Positions 36,452 to 44,663 of a stretch of 64,000 nt of DNA are shown piece after piece. The notes under the pieces are model-generated. The model was not told the DNA's origin. It did not search any database and saw nothing but the letters and a program-made list of their open reading frames with translations. This stretch comes from Mesorhizobium onobrychidis (GTDB lineage Bacteria; Pseudomonadota; Alphaproteobacteria; Rhizobiales; Rhizobiaceae), in assembly GCF_024707545.1 (NCBI RefSeq), contig NZ_CP062229.1:1961001-2025000 (forward strand), in the 5' to 3' direction. Position numbers and translations under genes: made by a program. The stretch's first letter is position 1, and every line of letters starts with the position of its first letter.

Positions 36452-36855
36452 CCGTGGTGGTCGACACCTCAGCGATCGTGGCGATCCTGAAGCAGGAGCC
36501 CGATGCTCCGGCGATCGCCCAGCGCCTCGCAGGAAATCAGCAGATATTGATGAGCGCCGCGACTCTGATGGAATGCGGCACAGTAATTGTCCGACGCTAT
36601 GGCGCGGCCGGCACGGCCGAGTTGACAGGCCTTCTTGCTAGACTCAAAGTCACGATCGTCGCTCTCTCCGCTGAACATGCGCAAGCCGGAATTGAAGCCT
36701 ATGCATTCTATGGCCGAGGTACTGGCCATCGCGCCAATCTCAACATGGGCGACTGTTTCGCCTACGCTCTGGCCAAGACCCGAAACCTGCCACTGCTTTT
36801 CAAGGGCGACGATTTCATCCATACCGACATCGAACCGGCGCTGAGGCCGGCATGA
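36448..36855 (+). CDS. VapC/FitB-type PIN-domain toxin
   Basis: 135 residues. PIN nuclease residues: VVVDTSAIVAIL (Asp6), LMECGTV (Glu) and HRANLNMGDCFAYALAKTRN (Asp), then GDDFIHTDIEPAL. VapC-type toxins are metal-dependent RNases that cleave tRNA or rRNA. Coupled to the second antitoxin. coaBC begins 25 bp downstream. Confidence 0.93.
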   Translation: MTVVVDTSAIVAILKQEPDAPAIAQRLAGNQQILMSAATLMECGTVIVRRYGAAGTAELTGLLARLKVTIVALSAEHAQAGIEAYAFYGRGTGHRANLNMGDCFAYALAKTRNLPLLFKGDDFIHTDIEPALRPA

Positions 36856-36880
36856 CACTGGACAGGAACTGGCCTCGGGC

Positions 36881-38098
36881 ATGACCCTTTCCGGCAAGCG
36901 CATCCTGCTGATCATCGGCGGTGGTATCGCCGCCTACAAGGCGCTGGATCTGATCCGCCGGCTGCGCGAGCGCGGTGCCACCGTGCGTGTGGTGATGACC
37001 GCCGCGGCGCAGGAGTTCGTGACCACGCTGTCGGCCGGGGCGCTCTCCGCCGACCACGTCTTCACCGATCTGTTCGACCGCAATGACGAGCACGATGTCG
37101 GCCATATCCGCCTGTCGCGCGAGGCCGACCTTGTCGTCGTGGCGCCGGCCACCGCCGATCTGATGGCGAAGCTTGCCAACGGCCACGCCAACGATCTTGC
37201 CTCCACCGTGCTCATCGCCACCGACAAGCCGGTCTTGATGGCGCCCGCCATGAACCCGAAAATGTGGTCGCATCCGGCGACCCGGCGCAACCGGGCGACA
37301 TTGCAGAAGGACGGCGTCGCATTCGTCGGCCCGGCAAAGGGCGAGATGGCCGAGAGCAACGAGGCGGGCGAGGGCCGCATGGCCGAGCCGCTGGAGATCG
37401 TCGCTGCGATCGAGGCGCTGCTCGATATCAGGCCGAAGCCGCTGGCAGGCAGAAAGATCATCGTCACCTCAGGGCCGACGCATGAGCCGATCGACCCGGT
37501 GCGCTACATCGCCAACCGTTCGTCCGGCAAGCAGGGCCATGCCATCGCCGCGGCGCTGGCACGGCTGGGTGCCGATGTCCACCTCGTCTCCGGTCCGGTC
37601 GGCATTGCCGATCCGGCTGAGGTCACCACGCTGCATGTCGAAACCGCGAACGAGATGAAGGACGCTGTCGAACAGCTGCTGCCGGCGGACGCGGCGGTGT
37701 TCGTCGCGGCGGTTGCCGACTGGCGCAGCGAGACCTCGGCCGGCGAGAAGATCAAGAAGGTGGCGGGCGAGGGGCCGCCGGCGCTGCAGATGATCGAAAA
37801 CCCTGATATTCTTGCCGGTGTCGGTCATCACAAGAAGCGGCCCAGCCTGCTCGTCGGCTTCGCCGCCGAAACGCAGGATCTGGTCAGGAACGCCGAGGCC
37901 AAGCTTGCGAAGAAGGGCGCCGATTTCATCGTCGCCAACGACGTGTCCCACGAAGGCGGGGTGATGGGCGGCGATCGCAACCGGGTGCGGATCGTCTCGA
38001 AGGCCGGTGTCGAGGAATGGCCCGAGATGAGCAAGGACGAGGTGGCGACGCGGCTTGCAGCACTGATCGCCGAGCGGCTTAAGACGATTACTGTCTAG
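36881..38098 (+). CDS. coaBC: Bifunctional phosphopantothenoylcysteine decarboxylase / phosphopantothenate-cysteine ligase
   Basis: 405 residues. N-terminal CoaC flavoprotein domain (IGGGIAAYKALDLIRRL, DVGHIRLSREADLVVVAPAT, MAPAMNPKMW) and C-terminal CoaB ligase domain (TSGPTHEPIDPVRYIANRSS, ENPDILAGVG). Two steps of coenzyme A synthesis. In the substrate-recognition flap the E. coli-type ACGD is AESNE, so the usual active-site Cys is not where expected. Its stop shares CTAG with the convergent MFS gene. Confidence 0.96.
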   Translation: MTLSGKRILLIIGGGIAAYKALDLIRRLRERGATVRVVMTAAAQEFVTTLSAGALSADHVFTDLFDRNDEHDVGHIRLSREADLVVVAPATADLMAKLANGHANDLASTVLIATDKPVLMAPAMNPKMWSHPATRRNRATLQKDGVAFVGPAKGEMAESNEAGEGRMAEPLEIVAAIEALLDIRPKPLAGRKIIVTSGPTHEPIDPVRYIANRSSGKQGHAIAAALARLGADVHLVSGPVGIADPAEVTTLHVETANEMKDAVEQLLPADAAVFVAAVADWRSETSAGEKIKKVAGEGPPALQMIENPDILAGVGHHKKRPSLLVGFAAETQDLVRNAEAKLAKKGADFIVANDVSHEGGVMGGDRNRVRIVSKAGVEEWPEMSKDEVATRLAALIAERLKTITV

Positions 38099-39531
38099 CC
38101 CGTCGCTTCCTGTGGCCGGGCTGCCGGCCCCGAGATCCTGAGCGCTGCAAGGCATCCCAGAATCCCGAGTGGCACGAAGGCGAGGAACAGCCAGGTGGCG
38201 ACATTTGCCGCCGCCTCTCGGTTCAGGCCCTCGGAGAAACCGCTGGCGTTGGCTACGATGCCGGTCAACGCGGCACCGACCGCATAGCCGATGCGCTGCA
38301 TCGTCGGTACGGCGGCGGAAGCGATCGTTTGTTCGCCGTCCCTGGCCGATGCCACGATCACGCGTGTAACGAAGGGCCAGGCAATGCCGAAGCCGCCGCC
38401 TTGCAGCAAGGCGCAAAACAGGATCAGCGGAATCGAACCCGCCGGCACGGCATAGGCGAAACCGGCGACGCCGGCCGCGATCATCAGCGCGCCGCCGGTG
38501 ATGATCAGCCTCTCGCGTTCCGGCGGCGCATTGGCGACGAGGATCGACAGGATCGACCAGGCGATCGATTCGGCGGCGATGATATAGCCGGTGGTCAGGA
38601 TCGGAATGCCGTGCAGGCTGGTCAGAAGCAGCGGACCGTAGACGGCGAAGGAACAGGTCGCCACCGAAAAGGCAGCGACCATGGTCATGCCTGCGCCGAC
38701 CGGCGAGCGCCAGGAGAACAGCCGCGACGGAAACAGCCGCGAGCCCGGCTTCAGCGCGTCGATGCGGATGAACAGTGCAAGCCCGATCAGGCCGAGCGTA
38801 AGCAGCAGGGACGAGCGCAGCAGGGCAATGTCGACACCGGCCGTGGCGATCAGCACGACGCTGACGGCCAGGCAGCCGAGCGCGGCAAAGGGGAACGGCG
38901 GCGCCGTTCCAGTGATCGCCTGCGGCCTGGTTGCCTCAGGCGTGTCGAGCACGATGAAGCTCGCCAGCGCCATGACCGCGCCGCCGACCGTGAAGATACC
39001 GAAAGCCCAGCGCCAGGAGAGCAACTCGGTCATCAACGCACCGAGCACCGGCCCGCTGAAGGCGGCGACGCCCCAAATCGCCGACATGACACCGAAAAGC
39101 TGCGGCCAGATGGCGCGTGGAAACAGCCGCTCGACCGAGACGAAGGCCAGCGAAACTAACGCGCCGCCGCCAAAACCCTCGATCAGGCGCCCGGTCAGGA
39201 ACAGCGGCATGGAGGGCGCGATGGCGCAGACCAGGGCGCCGGTGGCATAGAGCAGGGCGGCGACCACCATATTGGTGCGCAGCGCGACATAGCTCACCAG
39301 CCGTCCGGCGGCGGCGCCTGCGATGATGGCGCCGAGCTCGTAGATCGCCAGCGACCAGCCGACAAGCTGAACGCCGGCGAGTTCGCCGACCATGGCCGGC
39401 ATCACCGTTGCCACCATGGTTTCGTTGGTGGCGTGCAGCAGGATGCCGAGGCTGATGAAGCAGAAGCGCGCCAGATCGCCGCTCGCCCACAGCGCGCGCC
39501 AATCGACCCTGTTTGTGCTGGTTTCGGTCAC
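38095..39531 (-). CDS. MFS transporter
   Basis: 478 residues, GTG start, about 14 hydrophobic segments. MFS features: ETMVATVMPAMVGELAGVQL, AGRLVSYVALRTNMVVAA, RLIEGFGGGALVSLAFVSVE (motif region after TM4). Likely a drug or metabolite exporter of the DHA2 type; substrate unknown. Convergent with coaBC, sharing the palindromic CTAG as overlapping stop codons. Confidence 0.88.
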   Translation of the reverse strand: MTETSTNRVDWRALWASGDLARFCFISLGILLHATNETMVATVMPAMVGELAGVQLVGWSLAIYELGAIIAGAAAGRLVSYVALRTNMVVAALLYATGALVCAIAPSMPLFLTGRLIEGFGGGALVSLAFVSVERLFPRAIWPQLFGVMSAIWGVAAFSGPVLGALMTELLSWRWAFGIFTVGGAVMALASFIVLDTPEATRPQAITGTAPPFPFAALGCLAVSVVLIATAGVDIALLRSSLLLTLGLIGLALFIRIDALKPGSRLFPSRLFSWRSPVGAGMTMVAAFSVATCSFAVYGPLLLTSLHGIPILTTGYIIAAESIAWSILSILVANAPPERERLIITGGALMIAAGVAGFAYAVPAGSIPLILFCALLQGGGFGIAWPFVTRVIVASARDGEQTIASAAVPTMQRIGYAVGAALTGIVANASGFSEGLNREAAANVATWLFLAFVPLGILGCLAALRISGPAARPQEATG

Positions 39532-39631
39532 CCCGCCCTCCTAAACTTTCTTATACGCCGATTCAAAAATGGTGGAGCGCTCTTCGTCTCCAACGGGCAC
39601 GCGGCGCTTCGGGGACGGGTTGTAGAACCTC

Positions 39632-39659
39632 AACCGCAGTTGAGCTCAAGCGGTTTTTT
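39632..39659 (+). terminator. Orphan intrinsic terminator on the plus strand
   Basis: AACCGC-ag-TTGAG/CTCAA-GCGGTTTTTT: an 11-bp stem with an AG bulge and a T6 tail on the plus strand. The nearest upstream plus-strand gene ends 1.5 kb away, and the MFS gene starts on the other strand at 39531. A short untranslated RNA from about 39560 to 39659 would explain it. Confidence 0.7.
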
Positions 39660-39756
39660 GCGGGTGCGCTGAGATGCTGATGAACGCGGGAAGTCAGGGT
39701 GATCGAAGATTGGCGATCATGGTCTCAGCGAAGAACGTCCTTAGCACGGGAGTTCC

Positions 39757-39801
39757 CAAAAATCAGGCGGCGCGGAACAGTCCAATCCTGTCCCGCGCCG
39801 C
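39757..39801 (-). terminator. Intrinsic terminator of the DUF992 gene
   Basis: On the minus strand a 14-bp stem (GCGGCGCGGGACAG / CTGTTCCGCGCCGC, one G-U pair, 7-nt loop) is followed by CTGATTTTT. It lies 22 bp past the DUF992 stop. Confidence 0.85.
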
Positions 39802-39823
39802 ATGCAGAGTTACGCTATGGCGC

Positions 39824-40297
39824 TTATTTGAAGGAGTGGATCAGCTCCAGTGAGGTGACGGCGACTGCCAGGTTGACGCCGGTCTGCGCCTGTACGTTGA
39901 GAGGCTGCAGCGAGAAGGCGCTGTTCAGTCCGCCGACCAGAAGGTTGGCGCCGCCGCCGGTCACCAGGCTGGCCTCGGCATTGACGCCATAATAGCTGCC
40001 GGCAAGATCGCCGGAACCACGATCGCGGGTGGCCGCCAGAACCGCCCATATCAATTCGCCCTGGTACGTCCTGCCGACGTCGACGCCGAGCTTGGAAATG
40101 ACCCCGGTATAGGCTTCGGGGGGACCGCCATGATGGGGGCGAAAGGTGCAGGCCACGCCTTTGTTGGATGTGACGATGTAGCCGGTGCCGCCGTCGATGG
40201 TGCAGTCGAGCACGCCGAGCTCCAGCCTGCCCGCGCTGGCAGGGGCAGCGAGCACCGTGGCGGCGAGGGCGGCGGCACAGGCGAGTTTCTTGGTCAT
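39824..40297 (-). CDS. DUF992 secreted protein
   Basis: 157 residues from the ATG at 40297. Signal peptide (LACAAALAATVLAAPASA), then the DUF992 domain: GRLELGVLDCTIDGGTGYIV, ACTFRPHHGGPPEAYTGVI, YYGVNAEASLVTGGGANLLV. Small periplasmic beta-rich protein of unknown function found across Rhizobiales. Monocistronic, with its own terminator. Confidence 0.9.
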   Translation of the reverse strand: MTKKLACAAALAATVLAAPASAGRLELGVLDCTIDGGTGYIVTSNKGVACTFRPHHGGPPEAYTGVISKLGVDVGRTYQGELIWAVLAATRDRGSGDLAGSYYGVNAEASLVTGGGANLLVGGLNSAFSLQPLNVQAQTGVNLAVAVTSLELIHSFK

Positions 40298-40461
40298 GGG
40301 AGGGGTCCTTTCGCGAATTGCCATGAACAACGGCTAAGCGTCCCGAGCGTTCCGCCGAAAACTTGGCGCGATCAAGGCGAGCGTCAATGCACAGTCATTG
40401 AAGGTTTCGAAGGCATGCCAAACGGCAGGCCTGCCATATCAGGCCGAAACTCCGCCGTCGG

Positions 40462-41307
40462 TCAGCCGGTGCTGGTGCGCGCCAGGCCGTCCCTGGCCGG
40501 CTGGTAGGTGGGGTTGAGGCGCACTGCCTCGCGGTAGGATTTTGCCGCCTTGGCCTTGTCGCCGCGCCGCTCGTAGATCAGCGCCTGGTTGGACCAGGCC
40601 TCGGCATTCTTGCCGTCGAGCTTGATCGCCATGTTGATGTCGGCGAAGGCATTGTCCTCATCGTTCATGGCGAGGTAGGAGAGGCCGCGGCCATTGTAGG
40701 GTTCGGCGGCGTCCGGCGCCAGCGAGATGGCGGTCGAGAAATCCTCGATGGCGAAAGCGTGCTGGCCCTGGCTCTGATAGATCAGGCCGCGATTGTGATA
40801 GGCGCGCGCATCCGTCGTGTCGAGCTGGATCGCCTTCTGGAAATCGTTGAACGCTTCCTGGATGCGGCCGGCTTTTCGGTAGAGATTGCCGCGGCCGATA
40901 TAGGCGGCGTCATAGTCGGGATTGATCTGGATCGAGCGGTTGTAGTCGGCAAGCGCGGCCGCCTGGTCGCCGAGGAAGCGCTGGATGAGAGCGCGGTTCG
41001 AATAGGCCTGGTAGAAATTCGGATTGAGCTGGATGGCGGTGTTGAAGTCCTTGAGCGCCGCCTGATACTGGCCGCCGCGGCCATAGGCCGAGCCGCGCAC
41101 ATTGTAGCCTTCCGGATCCTGGGGGCTGCGCTGGATAACGGCCGACAGCGAGGAGATGTTTTCGGCCGACCCTTGTGCCTTGTCGATGTTGGTGAATTCG
41201 CCGGTCGGGGCTGTCTGGCAGCCGGCGAGCGCCAAGCCGGAAAGCAGGGCTGCCGTCAGGGCGAAGCCGCGCATTGCGGTTCTGCGCTCCACGCTTGTTG
41301 CGTTCAT
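40462..41307 (-). CDS. TPR-repeat lipoprotein
   Basis: 281 residues from the ATG at 41307. Lipobox LSGLALAGC near residue 28, then at least five TPR units (for example YNVRGSAYGRGGQYQAALKD, YSNRALIQRFLGDQAAALAD, YHNRGLIYQSQGQHAFAIED). Anchored in a periplasm-facing membrane leaflet; resembles NlpI-like TPR scaffold lipoproteins. 139 bp downstream of rpsU in the same orientation. Confidence 0.9.
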   Translation of the reverse strand: MNATSVERRTAMRGFALTAALLSGLALAGCQTAPTGEFTNIDKAQGSAENISSLSAVIQRSPQDPEGYNVRGSAYGRGGQYQAALKDFNTAIQLNPNFYQAYSNRALIQRFLGDQAAALADYNRSIQINPDYDAAYIGRGNLYRKAGRIQEAFNDFQKAIQLDTTDARAYHNRGLIYQSQGQHAFAIEDFSTAISLAPDAAEPYNGRGLSYLAMNDEDNAFADINMAIKLDGKNAEAWSNQALIYERRGDKAKAAKSYREAVRLNPTYQPARDGLARTSTG

Positions 41308-41446
41308 ATCTGCTCTGTCCTCACTGCCCGCCGCGCCGTCAGGTCTGTTCCGGCCCTCTCCGAACTGGTCGAATTCAACAAAAAGGTGGCGGCGATTACG
41401 CATCGCGCCACCCTGGGTATCCTTCGAAAAGGACGAAAAATTGGCG

Positions 41447-41713
41447 TCAGAACCGCGGCGGACGCGGAGCACCGGCAGCACCAGCCGCCACCGGGCGCGG
41501 CGTCATCGGCAGCAGGCCTTCGCGCTGGGCCCGCTTGCGGGCCAGCTTGCGGGCGCGGCGAACGGCTTCCGCCTTTTCGCGGGCGCGCTTCTCGGAAGGC
41601 TTCTCGTAATGTCCGCGCATCTTCATTTCGCGGAAGATGCCTTCGCGCTGCATCTTTTTCTTGAGCGCGCGAAGCGCCTGATCAACATTGTTGTCGCGGA
41701 CTAGTACCTGCAC
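41447..41713 (-). CDS. rpsU: 30S ribosomal protein bS21
   Basis: 88 residues from a GTG at 41713 (SD acagga at 7 nt), giving [20 protein letters not shown], the standard bS21 start; a TTG two codons earlier is possible but less well spaced. C-terminal basic tail [20 protein letters not shown] and the rhizobial [17 protein letters not shown] extension. Part of the small subunit near the anti-SD. A terminator-like hairpin precedes it by about 125 bp. Confidence 0.96.
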   Translation of the reverse strand: MQVLVRDNNVDQALRALKKKMQREGIFREMKMRGHYEKPSEKRAREKAEAVRRARKLARKRAQREGLLPMTPRPVAAGAAGAPRPPRF

Positions 41714-41842
41714 GGGCAATCCTGTCTTTCGGGTTTGTTAACAACAGGCAAGTGGCCATAGTCGCTTGCCTCCGCGGCGGTCTACACCACGAATTGTGGC
41801 GGCTGATAGCAGAATCATGCCGCTCTGTCCACTGCCGAAACG

Positions 41843-41865
41843 AAAAACCCGCCTCGGCGGCGGGT
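41843..41865 (-). terminator. Terminator-like hairpin in the rpsU leader
   Basis: Minus strand CCCGCC-GCCGA-GGCGGGTTTTT, between a candidate promoter (41895-41923) and rpsU. It could be a leader attenuator, or end a very short upstream RNA. Confidence 0.55.
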
Positions 41866-42063
41866 CGTCGGCGCAAATCAGCACGATGGGCAAATCAATA
41901 GCATAACTGCCGTCAGAAAGCAAGGAATTACGACCTCTGGTAGCATATTCGCCTGCTCGGGGGGCTCTCCGCACCGTGAGCGATCGTTGGCGGTTTCTTC
42001 GCCACCGATAAAATTCTGGCTGCCTCAATCCGGCAGAACGCTCCGCCCGGCTCTATCAACGAA

Positions 42064-42089
42064 GGAACCAACCTCGTTCCCCAATGGTT
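42064..42089 (+). promoter_or_regulatory. EcfG/RpoE2-like promoter of the DUF892 operon
   Basis: GGAAC (42064-42068), 17 bp, GGTT (42086-42089), close to GGAAC-N16/17-CGTT. It lies 31 bp before the ATG of a ferritin-like stress gene. Confidence 0.5.
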
Positions 42090-42120
42090 GTTGCGGCGAA
42101 ACAAGCACAGGGGAAAGCCG

Positions 42121-42630
42121 ATGTCAGGCACCCGTGAATGGCTCGTCCAATGGCTCAAGGACGCGCATGCGATGGAGGAGCAGGCCGAAACCATGCTGAA
42201 CGGCCAGCTCAATCGGCTGGAGAGTTATCCCGAGCTCAGCGAGCGCATCAGGCTGCACCTCGATGAGACGAAGGGACACGCCGCGCGCCTCGGAACCTGC
42301 CTGGAAAGACTGGGCGAAGATACATCCGCGCTGAAGGACGCCGGCGGCAAGCTGCTGGCGATGGCGCAGTCCCTGAGCGGCGTCTTCGCCGACGACGAGG
42401 TGATGAAAGGCTCACTGGCGAGCTACACCTTCGAGCATATGGAGATCGCCTCCTACACGATCCTCATCGCAACCGCCGAGTCCCTCGGCGAAACGGAGAT
42501 CGCCCGGGCCTGCGAACAAAATCTGCGTGAAGAGGAGGCGATGGCCGAGTGGCTGAAAAACAAGCTGCCCGCGACTACGGGGCAGTTCCTGGCTCGCTCG
42601 GCATCGGACAGCGACAATGCCAAGCGGTGA
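42121..42630 (+). CDS. DUF892 (YciE/YciF-like) ferritin-like protein
   Basis: 169 residues from the ATG at 42121 (SD ggggaaag). Four-helix ferritin-like bundle with KDAHAMEEQAETMLNGQLNR, LHLDETKGHAARLGTCLERL, SLASYTFEHMEIASYTILI and REEEAMAEWLKNKL carrying the E/H metal ligands. Family members are induced by stress. Overlaps the next gene by 14 bp. Confidence 0.9.
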   Translation: MSGTREWLVQWLKDAHAMEEQAETMLNGQLNRLESYPELSERIRLHLDETKGHAARLGTCLERLGEDTSALKDAGGKLLAMAQSLSGVFADDEVMKGSLASYTFEHMEIASYTILIATAESLGETEIARACEQNLREEEAMAEWLKNKLPATTGQFLARSASDSDNAKR

Positions 42631-43060
42631 CGACAGCAGGCCGGCGAGCAACGTGAAGCGACCTTCGGTGTGGCGGGCTTACAGCTATGCCTGGATTACC
42701 CTCGGCTTCTTCATCATCTCGCTTGTCGGCCACTGGGTTTTCGGCTGGTTCGCCTATCTCGACGAGCAGCGAGCGCTTGGCCAACCGCCCGAGTTCGGCG
42801 GCTATCTGATCGAGATGAGCCGCGACACGCTCGAGAACTGGCAGTCGGAATTCCTGCAGCTGCTCTGGCAGGTCGGTGGCCTGGCGTTCCTGCTCTTCGT
42901 CGGATCGCCGCAATCGAAGGAGAGTACCGACCGGATGGAGGCCAAGATCGACGCGCTTCTCAGGCTTGTCGATCCGACGAAAGGCCAGGAGGCGATTCGC
43001 GAGCTGGACCTGCAGTATGACGGCCGCCACACCGACGAGCCGCATTCTCACCGGAACTAA
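42617..43060 (+). CDS. DUF6766-like small membrane protein
   Basis: 147 residues with two membrane helices (YSYAWITLGFFIISLVGHWV and FLQLLWQVGGLAFLLFVGS) separated by EFGGYLIEMSRDTLENWQSE, then a charged C-terminus with HTDEPHSHRN. This matches the pattern of a family often found with stress genes in Rhizobiales (DUF6766, from memory). Start inside the DUF892 gene suggests coupling. Confidence 0.75.
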   Translation: MPSGDDSRPASNVKRPSVWRAYSYAWITLGFFIISLVGHWVFGWFAYLDEQRALGQPPEFGGYLIEMSRDTLENWQSEFLQLLWQVGGLAFLLFVGSPQSKESTDRMEAKIDALLRLVDPTKGQEAIRELDLQYDGRHTDEPHSHRN

Positions 43061-43077
43061 GCTGGGGCTGGATACGT

Positions 43078-43105
43078 GGCACGGAGCTGGTCACCGCTCC
43101 GTGCC
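43078..43105 (+). terminator. Terminator of the DUF892 operon
   Basis: GGCACGGAGC-tggtcacc-GCTCCGTGCC, a perfect 10-bp stem, 17 bp past the stop, followed by gtttgatt. Sits between convergent genes and can serve both. Confidence 0.75.
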
Positions 43106-43145
43106 GTTTGATTCGCAACAGAGCAATTGGCGACAGGCTCTCCCT

Positions 43146-43532
43146 CTATGCCGTGGCCAGATGAAGCCGCTCGAAATCCTCGAAGAACTCGCCGTAATCG
43201 CAGGTTATTTCTTCGCCCGCCGCTATGTCGCGGATGGCGGTTGCCCCGCCATACTGCGAAAAATCCGTGTTCGGCCTTTCGGAATGGTTCATGAAGCGGC
43301 CGTTGTCGACTTCATAGACCATGAATCCGGGCCGGTCGGGGCTCGGATAGGCATATCTGTCGAGCAATTCCTTGAGGTGCGGCGGCGCGGCCTTATATTT
43401 TTCCAGCGGGATCAGCCGATCGAAATCCGGATCGAGCCGCCAGATCGACGCTCCCTTTCTGATCGGCTCGGCGGCGAACACGCCGACGCCCTCGATTGCG
43501 CTACCAGCGATGTAGGTCCTGATCAGCAGCAT
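43146..43532 (-). CDS. SET-domain protein (putative lysine methyltransferase)
   Basis: 128 residues, nearly all SET domain: GSAIEGVGVFAAEPIRKGAS, NGRFMNHSERPNTDFSQYGG (the NHSxxPN cofactor motif) and GEEITCDYGEFFEDF (catalytic Tyr region). Bacterial single-domain SET proteins are widespread; substrates are unknown. No obvious partner gene. Confidence 0.9.
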   Translation of the reverse strand: MLLIRTYIAGSAIEGVGVFAAEPIRKGASIWRLDPDFDRLIPLEKYKAAPPHLKELLDRYAYPSPDRPGFMVYEVDNGRFMNHSERPNTDFSQYGGATAIRDIAAGEEITCDYGEFFEDFERLHLATA

Positions 43533-43641
43533 GTTTTAGGCCCGTCTTCGAACAGAACTGTCCGAAGAAATCGCCAAATCGCGCTGGAAAGCAAGACCGC
43601 TTTTGCGACATTGCCGCTTGTTCGCCCATGCGGGAAAGGCC

Positions 43642-44400
43642 TCAGGTCCGATTGATCGAAACGCCGCCATCGGCAAACAGCGCGGTTCCGGTGGTGAAGC
43701 TCGACGCATCCGACGCCAGGTAGAGCGCCGAGCGGGCGATCTCTTCCGGCTGCGCCATCCGCTTCAGGGCGTGGATGCCTTCGACGAAAGCCCGGGCTTC
43801 GGGCGTGGTCGTCGTCGCGCCCGGCGTGTCGGTGCCGCCGGGCAGCAGTGCGTTGACGCGCAACCCTTGTGCCCCGTATTCGGCCGCCAGAACCAGCGTC
43901 AAACCGATCAGCCCGGCCTTGGCCGCAGCGTAAGCGGCCATGCCCGGCATGCCGGCGGTGCGACCGACGAAGCTGGAGGTGAAGATCAGCGAACCGCCGC
44001 TGCGCTCCAGCAGCGCCGGCACCTGGTATTTTGCACCGATAAAGGCGCCGGTCAGATTGATGTCGATGGTCTCGTGCCACGTCTTCAGCGACATGTCGGG
44101 AACCGGTCCCATCTGGCCGACGGAGCCAGCATTGTTGAAGGCGATGTCGAGACCGCCGAACCTGCCCACCGCAAGATCGACAAGGGCCTTGGCATAGGCC
44201 TCGTCGCGGACGTCGCCGGCAAGAGCAATGGCCGTGCCGTCGGCCTCCTCGATTTCCGTGACGAGCGCGTCCAGCTCTGCCTGGCGACGGGCAGCGACGA
44301 CCACCTTGGCGCCTTCCTCGGCAAAGAGTTTTGCCGTGGCGTGGCCGATGCCGGAACTGGCGCCAGTGACGATGGCGACCTTGTTGGCGAGTGCGAGCAT
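43642..44400 (-). CDS. Short-chain dehydrogenase/reductase
   Basis: 252 residues from the ATG at 44400. Classical [28 protein letters not shown], catalytic [20 protein letters not shown] with Y-A-A-A-K, and the C-terminal [21 protein letters not shown] after beta-2 suggests NADP(H). Divergent from soxB. Confidence 0.93.
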   Translation of the reverse strand: MLALANKVAIVTGASSGIGHATAKLFAEEGAKVVVAARRQAELDALVTEIEEADGTAIALAGDVRDEAYAKALVDLAVGRFGGLDIAFNNAGSVGQMGPVPDMSLKTWHETIDINLTGAFIGAKYQVPALLERSGGSLIFTSSFVGRTAGMPGMAAYAAAKAGLIGLTLVLAAEYGAQGLRVNALLPGGTDTPGATTTTPEARAFVEGIHALKRMAQPEEIARSALYLASDASSFTTGTALFADGGVSINRT

Positions 44401-44663
44401 TTTTGCATCCTTTTTCTTCGTGCCAGTTTTGCCGGCAATCGGATGCTTGGTCGCAGATCGAGGTGGGGCGAGCCACCCGATACCTGCGAAGGCGCCCGGA
44501 TGCGTCGTTGGCCCGCCGCTTCGCACGGGTCTTTTTTGTCGCGGCGCAAAACGGCAAGCGCCGTCGCAAACAGCGCAAGGGTGGCAGCGCGGTTTCGCTA
44601 GTGATACACCTCGCGCGCCGGCGCTCGATTGGATGCCCGGCCGCTGTCTGCGAGGCCAGAACG

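Larger units (their letters stand above)
41720..42120. other. Divergent control region between rpsU and the DUF892 gene
   Basis: About 400 bp without a gene. It holds, on the minus strand, a candidate promoter (TTGCTT-N17-TATTGA, 41895-41923) and a terminator-like hairpin ahead of rpsU. On the plus strand it holds an EcfG-like promoter ahead of the DUF892 gene. Confidence 0.6.

Noticed and set aside
43642..44400. SDR gene as part of the sox operon
   Set aside because: It is divergent from soxB and has no known role in sarcosine oxidation.
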